Below are positions 31,512 through 37,806 of a stretch of 37,806 nucleotides of DNA, piece by piece; within the stretch, counting starts at the first letter, position 1, and every line of letters starts with the position of its first letter. The stretch is from Myxococcota bacterium (GTDB lineage Bacteria; Myxococcota_A; UBA9160; UBA4427). Under the pieces are notes generated by a model. It ran no database searches, was not told the DNA's origin, and saw only the letters and a list, made by a program, of their open reading frames with translations. The position numbers and the translations under genes are program-made. The DNA lies in the NCBI GenBank assembly GCA_029268645.1, contig JAQWNI010000235.1, positions 1-37,806 on the forward strand, in the 5' to 3' direction.

Positions 31512-32735
31512 GTGGGTCAAGAGGAATGGGCGGAGAAAATCCGCCAGCAGATGCGCTTTGAATTTGAGCGCTCGGGTCCTCCGGAGGATTTCCCCGCTCT
31601 GCCGGAGATTCCGACGGAGCGCTACATCTCAAGCGAGTTCTTCGCCCTGGAACGAAAGATTTGGCAGCAATCCTGGCTACTTATCGGGCGCGTGGAGGAT
31701 TATTCCGAGCCCGGGCGCTATCGGACGATCGATCGAGGCGGTTCGCCTCTTCTAATCTGCCGAGACTTAGACGGTGCGTTGCGTGGATTCTTCAATACGT
31801 GCCAGCACCGAGGAGCCCCCGTGGTTCGGGAAGCGTGTGGCTTGGCCAAACGCCTTCGTTGCCAATATCACAGCTGGACGTACGGCCTCGACGGCGAGCT
31901 TTTGACGGTACCGGATGAACGTGATTTCCGTGATTTGGATCGCGGAGCACGCGGTTTGCGTCCGGTTCGCGTTGAAACCTATGGTGGCTGGGTCTTCGTC
32001 AACGAGGATCTGGACGCGGAGCCGCTGGTGAGTTGGCTGGGGCCCATTGCCCAAGAGTGGGCCCCGCTACAGGGCGAATCACTGCGGGCGATTGCAACGC
32101 GCCGCGAGCGCGTTCCGGCCAATTGGAAGATCGTGGCAGACGCCTTTCTTGAGACGTACCACGTCAAGACGATTCACACGTCGACGGTTTCGAAGCTTCT
32201 CGATCATCGAGGCGCCGCGATGGGACTTTTCCGCAACGGACATTCTCGGATGGTCACACCGAAATGGGAGCGTGTTGTGGAGCGGCAAAGGGAAGCGGCT
32301 TCGGGAATCCGTGAACTGCCTGGCCTGCACGCTTTATTCGCGGAAACCAATCCAGCCTACAGTGTTTTTCCCAATCTCATCACGCCCCTCGATACGGTGG
32401 GTTTTCCCTTTATTCAATTCTGGCCAATGGGGATTGCGGAAACGGAAGTCGAATGGACTTTTTACGGCCTTCCCACCGACGTACCCGAAGAGCAGGCTGC
32501 TTGGGCAGCCTACGTGGGGGTCTTCGATCAAGTCATGGGTGAAGATTTTCAAAATTTGGGATCGATGCATCGGTCCGTGGCTTCAGGCGCCCTGGCCTCC
32601 ATTCCACTCAACTATCAGGAGCGGCGAATTTATCACCTACACGAAGAAATCGATCGCCAGTTGGGACAGGATGTCATTCCCGAGGCGATGCAGGCCCCGC
32701 CGGTCCTCGAACCATTTTGGGAGAGGCAGTCGTAG
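31512..32735 (+). CDS. Rieske non-heme iron oxygenase, alpha subunit
   Basis: A 407-residue aromatic-ring or O-demethylase-type oxygenase. Rieske ligands are C97, H99, C117 and H120 (CQHRGAP and CQYHSW). The iron site is in NWKIVADAFLETYHVKTIH, with H217 and H222. It starts with GTG at 31512 with GAGAGG upstream; a longer frame back to 31392 overlaps the aldolase-SDR gene and is not supported. It is a distant relative of the enzyme at 20881-22263, not a duplicate. The beta subunit and reductase are absent, so it may be an alpha-only enzyme. Its position after the aldolase-SDR and near the carotenoid-oxygenase gene suggests a phenolic or stilbene-like substrate, but this is inference. Confidence 0.9.
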   Translation: MGQEEWAEKIRQQMRFEFERSGPPEDFPALPEIPTERYISSEFFALERKIWQQSWLLIGRVEDYSEPGRYRTIDRGGSPLLICRDLDGALRGFFNTCQHRGAPVVREACGLAKRLRCQYHSWTYGLDGELLTVPDERDFRDLDRGARGLRPVRVETYGGWVFVNEDLDAEPLVSWLGPIAQEWAPLQGESLRAIATRRERVPANWKIVADAFLETYHVKTIHTSTVSKLLDHRGAAMGLFRNGHSRMVTPKWERVVERQREAASGIRELPGLHALFAETNPAYSVFPNLITPLDTVGFPFIQFWPMGIAETEVEWTFYGLPTDVPEEQAAWAAYVGVFDQVMGEDFQNLGSMHRSVASGALASIPLNYQERRIYHLHEEIDRQLGQDVIPEAMQAPPVLEPFWERQS

Positions 32736-32784
32736 CGGGGGTTTTGGGCCCGACCTTCCGGCTTCATTTGGGCGCGACAGCCGA

Positions 32785-33153
32785 TTACTCTTCGAGACGG
32801 GGGAAAGGGCCTTGGGGCTCTCGCGGCATGATGCCCTCGGCAAAGGGCACCGGGTCTCGAAAGCTGACGATATAGAGAACGCGTTTGAGCACCTCACCTT
32901 CTGCGTGCCATGCGCCTTTCGGGATGACCATCCGGTCTCCCGCGGTGACTGAGAGGCGCTGCTTATTCTCGTCGAGTAAATAGGTTTCGCCTTCGATCAC
33001 GTAACCGATGATGTCATGATCGTGATAGTGAAGCGGTAACTCCGGCGACCGATTTGATACGTAGGTGGTAGGCCAAAATCCCGTCTTTTGAAGGTCAGCC
33101 ATGACTTCGGCTCGACCTTGGAAGAACTGCTTGTTGATGGTGAGCTCGGACAT
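32785..33153 (-). CDS. Cupin domain-containing protein
   Basis: A 122-residue single cupin barrel. Motif 1 is LHYHDHDIIGYVIEGE (41-56, with H42, H44, H46 and E54 or E56 as possible metal ligands) and motif 2 is IPKGAWHAEGE (H83). It is too short for a two-domain dioxygenase; a small metal-dependent lyase, isomerase or ligand-binding protein is possible. The ATG at 33153 has AGGGAA upstream. It faces the Rieske gene end to end, with 49 bp between stops and no hairpin with a T-run that I can see, and is divergent from the carotenoid-oxygenase gene. The function cannot be read from the sequence. Confidence 0.8.
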   Translation of the reverse strand: MSELTINKQFFQGRAEVMADLQKTGFWPTTYVSNRSPELPLHYHDHDIIGYVIEGETYLLDENKQRLSVTAGDRMVIPKGAWHAEGEVLKRVLYIVSFRDPVPFAEGIMPREPQGPFPRLEE

Positions 33154-33395
33154 GATTTTTTTCCCTGTGTATGGGACTGACTAAGAGGGTGCAGGGTGGG
33201 GCGCCGTCGGGCAAGCGGCTCTTTCAGCCGATTTTGAGGGCTCTCCGATGGTTCCAATTCTTGCGGAAGAGGGATTGAGGCGCCCTTTAGATCGTTATTT
33301 CTGTCGGTCTTGTGTCGAATCCACTCAAAGGTCCATTTTGGGCTGATGCCATGGGCGGGGCTGTCTAAGATAGATCGAACAGGAGGAACTAATAA
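33154..33395. promoter_or_regulatory. Divergent region between cupin and carotenoid-oxygenase genes
   Basis: These 242 bp must hold promoters for both divergent genes. TAAGAT at 33366-33371 is a possible -10 for the + strand gene, but no good -35 stands at 16-18 bp. AGGAGGA just before 33396 is a strong ribosome site. No clear operator palindrome is visible. Confidence 0.3.
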
Positions 33396-34751
33396 ATGGC
33401 CGAGTCGATCGTTGAAAATGAGAAGCCCTTCCATCTTCGGGGAAATTTTGCCCCGGTGAAGGATGAACTGACGGTGACCGACCTCAAAGTCGAGGGGTCG
33501 ATCCCGCCGGAGCTCTGCGGCACCTATATCCGGAACGGTGCGAATCCCCGGACCGGAGAGTCATTGCACTGGTTTCTCGGCAACGGGATGGTGCACGGCG
33601 TGCGGCTGGAGAACGGAGGCGCTTCTTGGTATCGAAATCGATACGTGAAGACGCCGCTCCTCGACGATCCGGACACCCAGCGAATCTCCGAGACCGGGAC
33701 CATCGACTACACGGTTTCCGCGGCCAACACCCACGTGATTCGGCAAGGCGGCCGCATCCTCGCCTTGGAGGAGGGCGCATTTCCCTACGAATTGACGCCT
33801 GAACTGGAGACCGTCGGCGCGCATGACTTTGAGGGTAAGCTCGACAAAGCCATGACGGCGCACCCGAAGATTTGTCCTGAAACCGGAGAGCTGATCTTCT
33901 ATTCCTACGGTCAGCTCCCGCCCTATCTTCTTTATCACCGAGTCGATGCCCAAGGAAAGCTCGTCCAGACCGAGGAAATCACGGTCGGTGGGCCGACGAT
34001 GATGCACGATTTCCAAATTACTCGGAATCACTCGATCTTCATGGACTTGCCGGTGGTTTTCAATATGGAACTGGCGCTTCAGGGCACCATGCCGTTTTTG
34101 TGGAATGATGACTACCCGGCCCGAATCGGCATCATGCCCCGGGCGGGAAAGAACGCAGACGTCAAGTGGTTCGACGTCGAACCCTGCTACGTCTTCCACA
34201 CCCTCAACGCATGGGAAGAAGGAAACGAAGTCATCTTTGATGTTTGTCGCATCAGCGAAGTTTGGCGGGGGACCTCCGATATGGCTTCAGGCGACGGGGT
34301 CCAAACGCTTCATCGCTTCACCTTCGACATGGTGTCGGGCAACGTGAAAGAAGAGACCCTCGATGAGCGCGGGATGGACTTTCCCAGAGTGGCGGACGCC
34401 CGAATCGGTTTGAAGAATCGTTATGGCTATACGCTGCTCTTTGGGGCCGGCGGAGACGGAGACCCGGCTTTCCAGGGCCATCTCAAATTCGATATGGAGA
34501 CTGGGCGATCGGGCATTCAGGCCTATGGGCCCGGGATCAGCGCCGGGGAGCCGGTTTTTGCCGCATCGCCTGGATCAGACCCCGACTCGGATGAGGGCTG
34601 GGTTTTGTCCTATCTCTACGATGAAAATCAAAACCAATCGGCTTTGGCCATCGTGGATGCGCAGCGTTGGGGTGAGGAACCGGTGGCCGTGATTCACTTG
34701 CCTCAGCGGGTGCCCTTTGGCTTCCATGGGAGCTACTTCCCAGATCTCTAG
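33396..34751 (+). CDS. Carotenoid cleavage/lignostilbene dioxygenase family protein (RPE65-like)
   Basis: A 451-residue beta-propeller dioxygenase that splits a C=C bond to two carbonyl products. All four iron-binding histidines are visible: H156 in TAHPKI, H204 in MMHDFQIT, H268 in VFHTLNAWEEG and H444 in FGFHGSYFPD at the C-terminus. N-terminal blocks GTYIRNGANP and HWFLGNGMVHG are typical. Members cleave carotenoids, apocarotenoids or lignin-derived stilbenes; which one cannot be told. The ATG at 33396 has AGGAGGA eight bases upstream. A membrane protein gene follows after 26 bp. The nearby Rieske, aldolase-SDR and cupin genes would fit breakdown of a stilbene-like or isoprenoid compound (inference). 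No carotenoid synthesis genes are in the window. Confidence 0.93.
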   Translation: MAESIVENEKPFHLRGNFAPVKDELTVTDLKVEGSIPPELCGTYIRNGANPRTGESLHWFLGNGMVHGVRLENGGASWYRNRYVKTPLLDDPDTQRISETGTIDYTVSAANTHVIRQGGRILALEEGAFPYELTPELETVGAHDFEGKLDKAMTAHPKICPETGELIFYSYGQLPPYLLYHRVDAQGKLVQTEEITVGGPTMMHDFQITRNHSIFMDLPVVFNMELALQGTMPFLWNDDYPARIGIMPRAGKNADVKWFDVEPCYVFHTLNAWEEGNEVIFDVCRISEVWRGTSDMASGDGVQTLHRFTFDMVSGNVKEETLDERGMDFPRVADARIGLKNRYGYTLLFGAGGDGDPAFQGHLKFDMETGRSGIQAYGPGISAGEPVFAASPGSDPDSDEGWVLSYLYDENQNQSALAIVDAQRWGEEPVAVIHLPQRVPFGFHGSYFPDL

Positions 34752-34777
34752 GATTTCAAGTGAGGGCGGGGTGACAG

Positions 34778-35548
34778 ATGACCGAGGGTGAGATCTTCTC
34801 GAATTCTGAGGGCTCGACGTCGGAGCCGACGGAGCGCTTTGCCATCGGCGAAATCATGGCGGAGGCTTGGGGGCTGACGAAGGGTTCGAAGTCGATCATC
34901 TTCTTGGGCTTTTGCCTGGTGATGGTGGCCAGCTTGGTCGTTAACTCGGCTCTTTCCTTGGCAGGCGGCCTCGATATTGGAGGCAGTCAATCCACCAGCT
35001 TGTCTTTCGATGTGACAGGCGGGCAGTCCTATATCGACTTTGGGTCGGACGATTGGTTGGCCACCACCCTGATCAACCAGATCTCCAATCTCATCGTCGC
35101 CCCATTATTTGCCGGCCTCATCCTCTACGGCATTCGGCGGGCACGCCGGGATCCGGCCGCCGGGTGGGGGGATGTCTTCGTTCCATATTCCCGGATGTTC
35201 AGTCTCTATGGACTCCAGGCTCTGTTCGCGGTTTTCGTGTTTATCGGCCTGCTTCTGCTGCTTCTGCCGGGCATATACCTCGTGGTCGCGTACGGAATGG
35301 CCATTCCGCTGTGGGTCGATCGGCAGCTCGGTATTTGGGAATCCCTTGAGCGATCCCGGAAAACCGTTTCGACAGTGTGGTTTCGGTATTTTGGCTTGGG
35401 GATCGCGACCGTGCTTGTCTTTCTCGTCGGTACCCTTTTTACATTAGGGATCGGTTTGATCTGGATCCTGCCGTGGTGGGTTTTGGTCCAAGGCGTCGCC
35501 TACCGAAGGCTGTTCGGTTCCCACCCGAGTTCCGCGCCGAGCCCCTGA
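34778..35548 (+). CDS. Predicted multi-pass membrane protein (YciC/DUF975-like pattern)
   Basis: A 256-residue integral membrane protein with about five or six transmembrane segments (about 39-63, 98-119, 142-163, 163-180, 204-224, 226-242). A short Ser/Gly-rich extracytoplasmic loop separates the first two. The segment LLPGIYLVVAYGMAIPLWVDR followed by a helix with WESLERSRKTV is a pattern I associate with uncharacterised bacterial membrane proteins of the YciC/DUF975 kind. There is no transport or enzyme motif. It starts 26 bp after the carotenoid-oxygenase gene on the same strand, so it is probably in the same transcript. It is convergent with the CoA-transferase gene, with only 14 bp between stops. 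Function unknown. Confidence 0.75.
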   Translation: MTEGEIFSNSEGSTSEPTERFAIGEIMAEAWGLTKGSKSIIFLGFCLVMVASLVVNSALSLAGGLDIGGSQSTSLSFDVTGGQSYIDFGSDDWLATTLINQISNLIVAPLFAGLILYGIRRARRDPAAGWGDVFVPYSRMFSLYGLQALFAVFVFIGLLLLLLPGIYLVVAYGMAIPLWVDRQLGIWESLERSRKTVSTVWFRYFGLGIATVLVFLVGTLFTLGIGLIWILPWWVLVQGVAYRRLFGSHPSSAPSP

Positions 35549-35562
35549 GCGCGGGTGTTCGA

Positions 35563-36747
35563 TTATCCAATCGCGCCGGCAGCCCGCAGCTTTTCGATCT
35601 CCTCAGCGCTCTTACCTAAAGCTTGAAGGACGGTGTCTGTGTGCTCCCCCAAGGTGGGTGCCGGGCGCTGGATTTCTGCGGTCGTGTGTTCGAAGCGGGC
35701 CGGCGGTCGCGGTTCGCGAATGCGACCCATAGCCGGGTGATCGCTTTCGATCAGGGTCTGGTTGGCAATGATTTGGGGGTGATCGGGCACTTCTTCCGGG
35801 TGGAGGATGGGTCCGCAGGGCACGTCGTGTTGCGCGAGCTGTTCAATGATGGCGTCCGTTTCCCACTCGGGTAGGTCGGCACCCAAAGCGGCTCGGAAGG
35901 CCTCGAGATTTTGGAGTCGAGCCTCGTTGGTTGCGAAGCGCGGATCGACCAGCATGTCCTCCTTGCCGATGGCCACCAAGAGGCTGGTCATTTGCTGTTC
36001 GGTTACTGCTGCGATGGTCACGTAGCCATCGGCGGTTTTTGTAGGCTGGTAGGTGGTCGCAATGCCCGGCAATTTGAGAGCATCTTCTTCGAGCAGCATG
36101 GTGTTGACGTGACCGTCGGGCCATAGAAAAGAGAGGCTCGCATCGAGCATGGAAATGCGAATGTGCTCGCCCCCCGAACCGCGCTCTCGTGCGAAAAGAG
36201 CTGCCGTGATGGCCTGGGCTGCGGTGAGGGCCGTCGACTTGTCGCACCAGGTTTGTCGCATGAACTCCGGTTTATCGCCCGGTCCCGTCGCCTGCACGTA
36301 GGGCGCACCAATCATCCCTTGGAGAATGTGGTCATAGGCCGGGCGTTGGACGAAGGGACCCGATTCGCCAAAAGCGTTCAGAGAAACGTAGATGAGATCC
36401 GGGTTTTCCTTTCGCAAAACGTCGGCGCCGAGTCCCAGCCGGTCGATGACTCCGTGGCGAAAGTTTTGGAGAAAGACATCCGCGTCTTTCACGAGAGATT
36501 TGACCAATTCGAGTCCGTCAGGTTCTTTTAGATTCACGACGACGGACTGCTTGCTGCGGTTGCAGGAAGCAAAGAGGGAGGTGATACCACCCCGCTGAGA
36601 GCCGAGGTAGCGCATGATATCCCCGATTCCAGGGGTTTCGATTTTAATCACCTCGGCGCCTTGATCGGCGAGCATCATCGCAGCGAACGGGCCGGTGATC
36701 ATCGACGTCAATTCGATCACGCGGATACCGTCGAGAGGGCCGGGCAT
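35563..36747 (-). CDS. CaiB/BaiF CoA-transferase family (class III) protein
   Basis: A 394-residue class III CoA-transferase that moves CoA between carboxylic acids, or acts as a racemase in related forms. The N-terminal block PLDGIRVIELTSMITGPFAA, the GAEVIKIE motif (30-37), NLKEPDG (72-78) and the probable catalytic D169 in CDKSTALTAAQA all fit. The second half holds GGEHIRISMLDASLSFLW and the family C-terminus with GEHTD. The ATG at 36747 has AGGAG seven bases upstream. It follows the molybdopterin enzyme by 20 bp and so probably shares its operon; it may activate an acid produced by that enzyme to its CoA ester for beta-oxidation. The donor and acceptor acids cannot be read from sequence. 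Confidence 0.93.
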   Translation of the reverse strand: MPGPLDGIRVIELTSMITGPFAAMMLADQGAEVIKIETPGIGDIMRYLGSQRGGITSLFASCNRSKQSVVVNLKEPDGLELVKSLVKDADVFLQNFRHGVIDRLGLGADVLRKENPDLIYVSLNAFGESGPFVQRPAYDHILQGMIGAPYVQATGPGDKPEFMRQTWCDKSTALTAAQAITAALFARERGSGGEHIRISMLDASLSFLWPDGHVNTMLLEEDALKLPGIATTYQPTKTADGYVTIAAVTEQQMTSLLVAIGKEDMLVDPRFATNEARLQNLEAFRAALGADLPEWETDAIIEQLAQHDVPCGPILHPEEVPDHPQIIANQTLIESDHPAMGRIREPRPPARFEHTTAEIQRPAPTLGEHTDTVLQALGKSAEEIEKLRAAGAIG

Positions 36748-36767
36748 AAGGTCTCCTTTTTGAACGA

Positions 36768-37806
36768 CTAGTGGCTTTCCATGGGTCGGATGTTGACGGG
36801 AATTGCGCTCTGACGAGCGAGCCCCGTCACCGGGTCGTATCCCTCATCGTCTGAAATGAGATGCTGAACGTTGGTTCCTTTTTGGCTGACCGGGCTTGAG
36901 TCGTTCTCATTCCCCCAGCCGAAAGCACAAGCGATGGTGTCGGGCCCCACGTCCTCACTCATCTCGACAATTCCTTCGACGCGTCCTTGCCTGTTCTCAA
37001 GCCAGACATGGTCGCCGGTTTCGAGTCCCAGACCTTCGAGGCTCTTCGGATGCATGAGGACCGGGTTGTAGGGGCGCTTTGCGGCCAGGGAGGGCAGGTT
37101 GTGTCCCTGAGTGCAGTACACCTCTTTCATCCGGTAAGTGATCAAACGGAAGGCGTAGTCATCGTCGCTTGAATAGCCGCCGCCTTGCGCGACGGGTTCG
37201 GCACGCACTTCCCGGAGCTCTGCAAGGACTTCCGGATGACCGGCCGCCATCTTCTTATCTTCGTGGGCGATCAGGTTGGGAATGACTCCTCCGGCAGCCA
37301 TGTGGCGTTCAGCGAAAGCAATGCCGCTTGGGTGCTTTCGCATTTCGGAAAGCGGGTACCGGGCGTGCTTATACATGGCGTCCAGAAGCTCGTCTGAAGT
37401 GGGGCAGCCCTCTGATGCATGAAGAGAGCCCACGCGCAGCGGCAGACCCAGTCGCATGGCCAACTCCCAAAAGACCTGCCACTCCTCAATGGTTTCTTGG
37501 GGTCCGTCCATGAGGGGAGCCGTATAGTGGGCAAAGGGAAACGGATAGGTGGCATCCATTAGTTTTGAAACGTCTGCCCGCTCGAAGGGGTGCCGGACCC
37601 CAAAGACGTAATCCGCATATTCGGCCGTGGCCGAGGGAAAGAGGTCGAGCACCACCAAGAGTTCGAGGTCTTTGAGCGCGCGAACCGCGGATTCGGCTTC
37701 CGCGAGGACCAAGGCGGGATTGCCGCCATTGACGATCAGTGCTCGAATTTGACCCTCTCCAGGCGTGAGGATCTCGTCGGCCAGGGTGTTGGTCGGCAGT
37801 TCGAAG
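36768..37806 (-). CDS. Molybdopterin-dependent oxidoreductase, DMSO reductase family (N-terminus outside window)
   Basis: The C-terminal ~345 residues of a large molybdopterin enzyme; the frame is open to the window end, so the gene starts beyond it. The visible part begins with LADEILTPGEGQIRALIVNGGNPALV, the third-domain motif of the DMSO reductase superfamily. It then has PSATAEYADYVFGVRHPFER, and ends with the molydop-binding barrel (NPVLMHPKSLEGLGLETGDHVWLENRQGRVEGIVE). The 4Fe-4S site, metal ligand and any Tat signal lie in the missing part, so substrate and location cannot be called. Formate-dehydrogenase-like, hydroxylase and uncharacterised assimilatory types remain possible. It precedes the CoA-transferase by 20 bp and is probably co-transcribed with it. 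Confidence 0.88.
   Translation of the reverse strand, partial: FELPTNTLADEILTPGEGQIRALIVNGGNPALVLAEAESAVRALKDLELLVVLDLFPSATAEYADYVFGVRHPFERADVSKLMDATYPFPFAHYTAPLMDGPQETIEEWQVFWELAMRLGLPLRVGSLHASEGCPTSDELLDAMYKHARYPLSEMRKHPSGIAFAERHMAAGGVIPNLIAHEDKKMAAGHPEVLAELREVRAEPVAQGGGYSSDDDYAFRLITYRMKEVYCTQGHNLPSLAAKRPYNPVLMHPKSLEGLGLETGDHVWLENRQGRVEGIVEMSEDVGPDTIACAFGWGNENDSSPVSQKGTNVQHLISDDEGYDPVTGLARQSAIPVNIRPMESH

Noticed and set aside
1-37806. CRISPR arrays, tRNA or rRNA genes, insertion sequences, phage or integrase genes
   Set aside because: I saw no regularly spaced repeats, no cloverleaf with a CCA end in the gaps, and no transposase or integrase motifs in any frame.

Overview
This window carries about 33 protein-coding genes and no RNA genes, insertion sequences, phage genes or CRISPR array that I can recognise. 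G+C is high (roughly 58-60% by eye), Shine-Dalgarno sites are clear, and intergenic gaps are short. The content is that of an aerobic, lipid- and terpenoid/steroid/aromatic-degrading bacterium: four luciferase-like (LLM) flavin oxidoreductases, two old-yellow-enzyme fusions, an FAD dehydrogenase, two acyl-CoA dehydrogenases, a wax ester/DGAT acyltransferase, two Rieske oxygenases, a P450, a carotenoid-cleavage-type dioxygenase, a family III CoA-transferase and a molybdopterin oxidoreductase. The LLM/WS-DGAT richness and a MenB close to the mycobacterial form suggest an actinobacterial-like metabolism. Similar gene sets also occur in uncultured Myxococcota/Binatota-type lineages, so I leave the taxon open.

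Region 1 (1-9.5 kb) is a flavoenzyme cluster. A + strand pair (LLM, OYE-like) converges on a - strand operon: TetR, OYE-like, LLM, FAD dehydrogenase. A third LLM gene is divergent from TetR and ends in a strong intrinsic terminator. Region 2 (9.7-14.3 kb, + strand) holds aldehyde dehydrogenase, a fourth and distant LLM enzyme, an APH-fold kinase and menB, with 3-4 bp gaps between the first three. A nested hairpin separates menB from the convergent acyl-CoA dehydrogenases.

Region 3 (14.3-27.3 kb) is an unbroken run of 13 - strand genes. Read from its promoter side it is: TetR, E1 alpha, E1 beta, an E2-like protein whose acyltransferase domain is replaced by an alpha/beta hydrolase, an SDR with an extra N-terminal domain, a Rieske oxygenase and a three-cysteine ferredoxin. 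The first seven have gaps of 41 bp or less, three of them overlapping. Then follow a nitrobindin-like protein, PyrC, a small unknown protein, WS/DGAT and two acyl-CoA dehydrogenases. A cytochrome P450 is divergent from the TetR gene, with a palindrome between them. I read TetR to ferredoxin plus the P450 as one candidate catabolic system: oxygenases and SDR make an acyloin or 1,2-diketone that an acetoin-dehydrogenase-like complex cleaves. This is inference.

Region 4 (27.5-37.8 kb) alternates strands: P450; a small HEXXH membrane protein; an aldolase-SDR fusion followed by a second Rieske oxygenase; a cupin; a carotenoid-oxygenase-family enzyme followed by a membrane protein; and a - strand pair of molybdopterin oxidoreductase (cut by the window end) and CoA-transferase.
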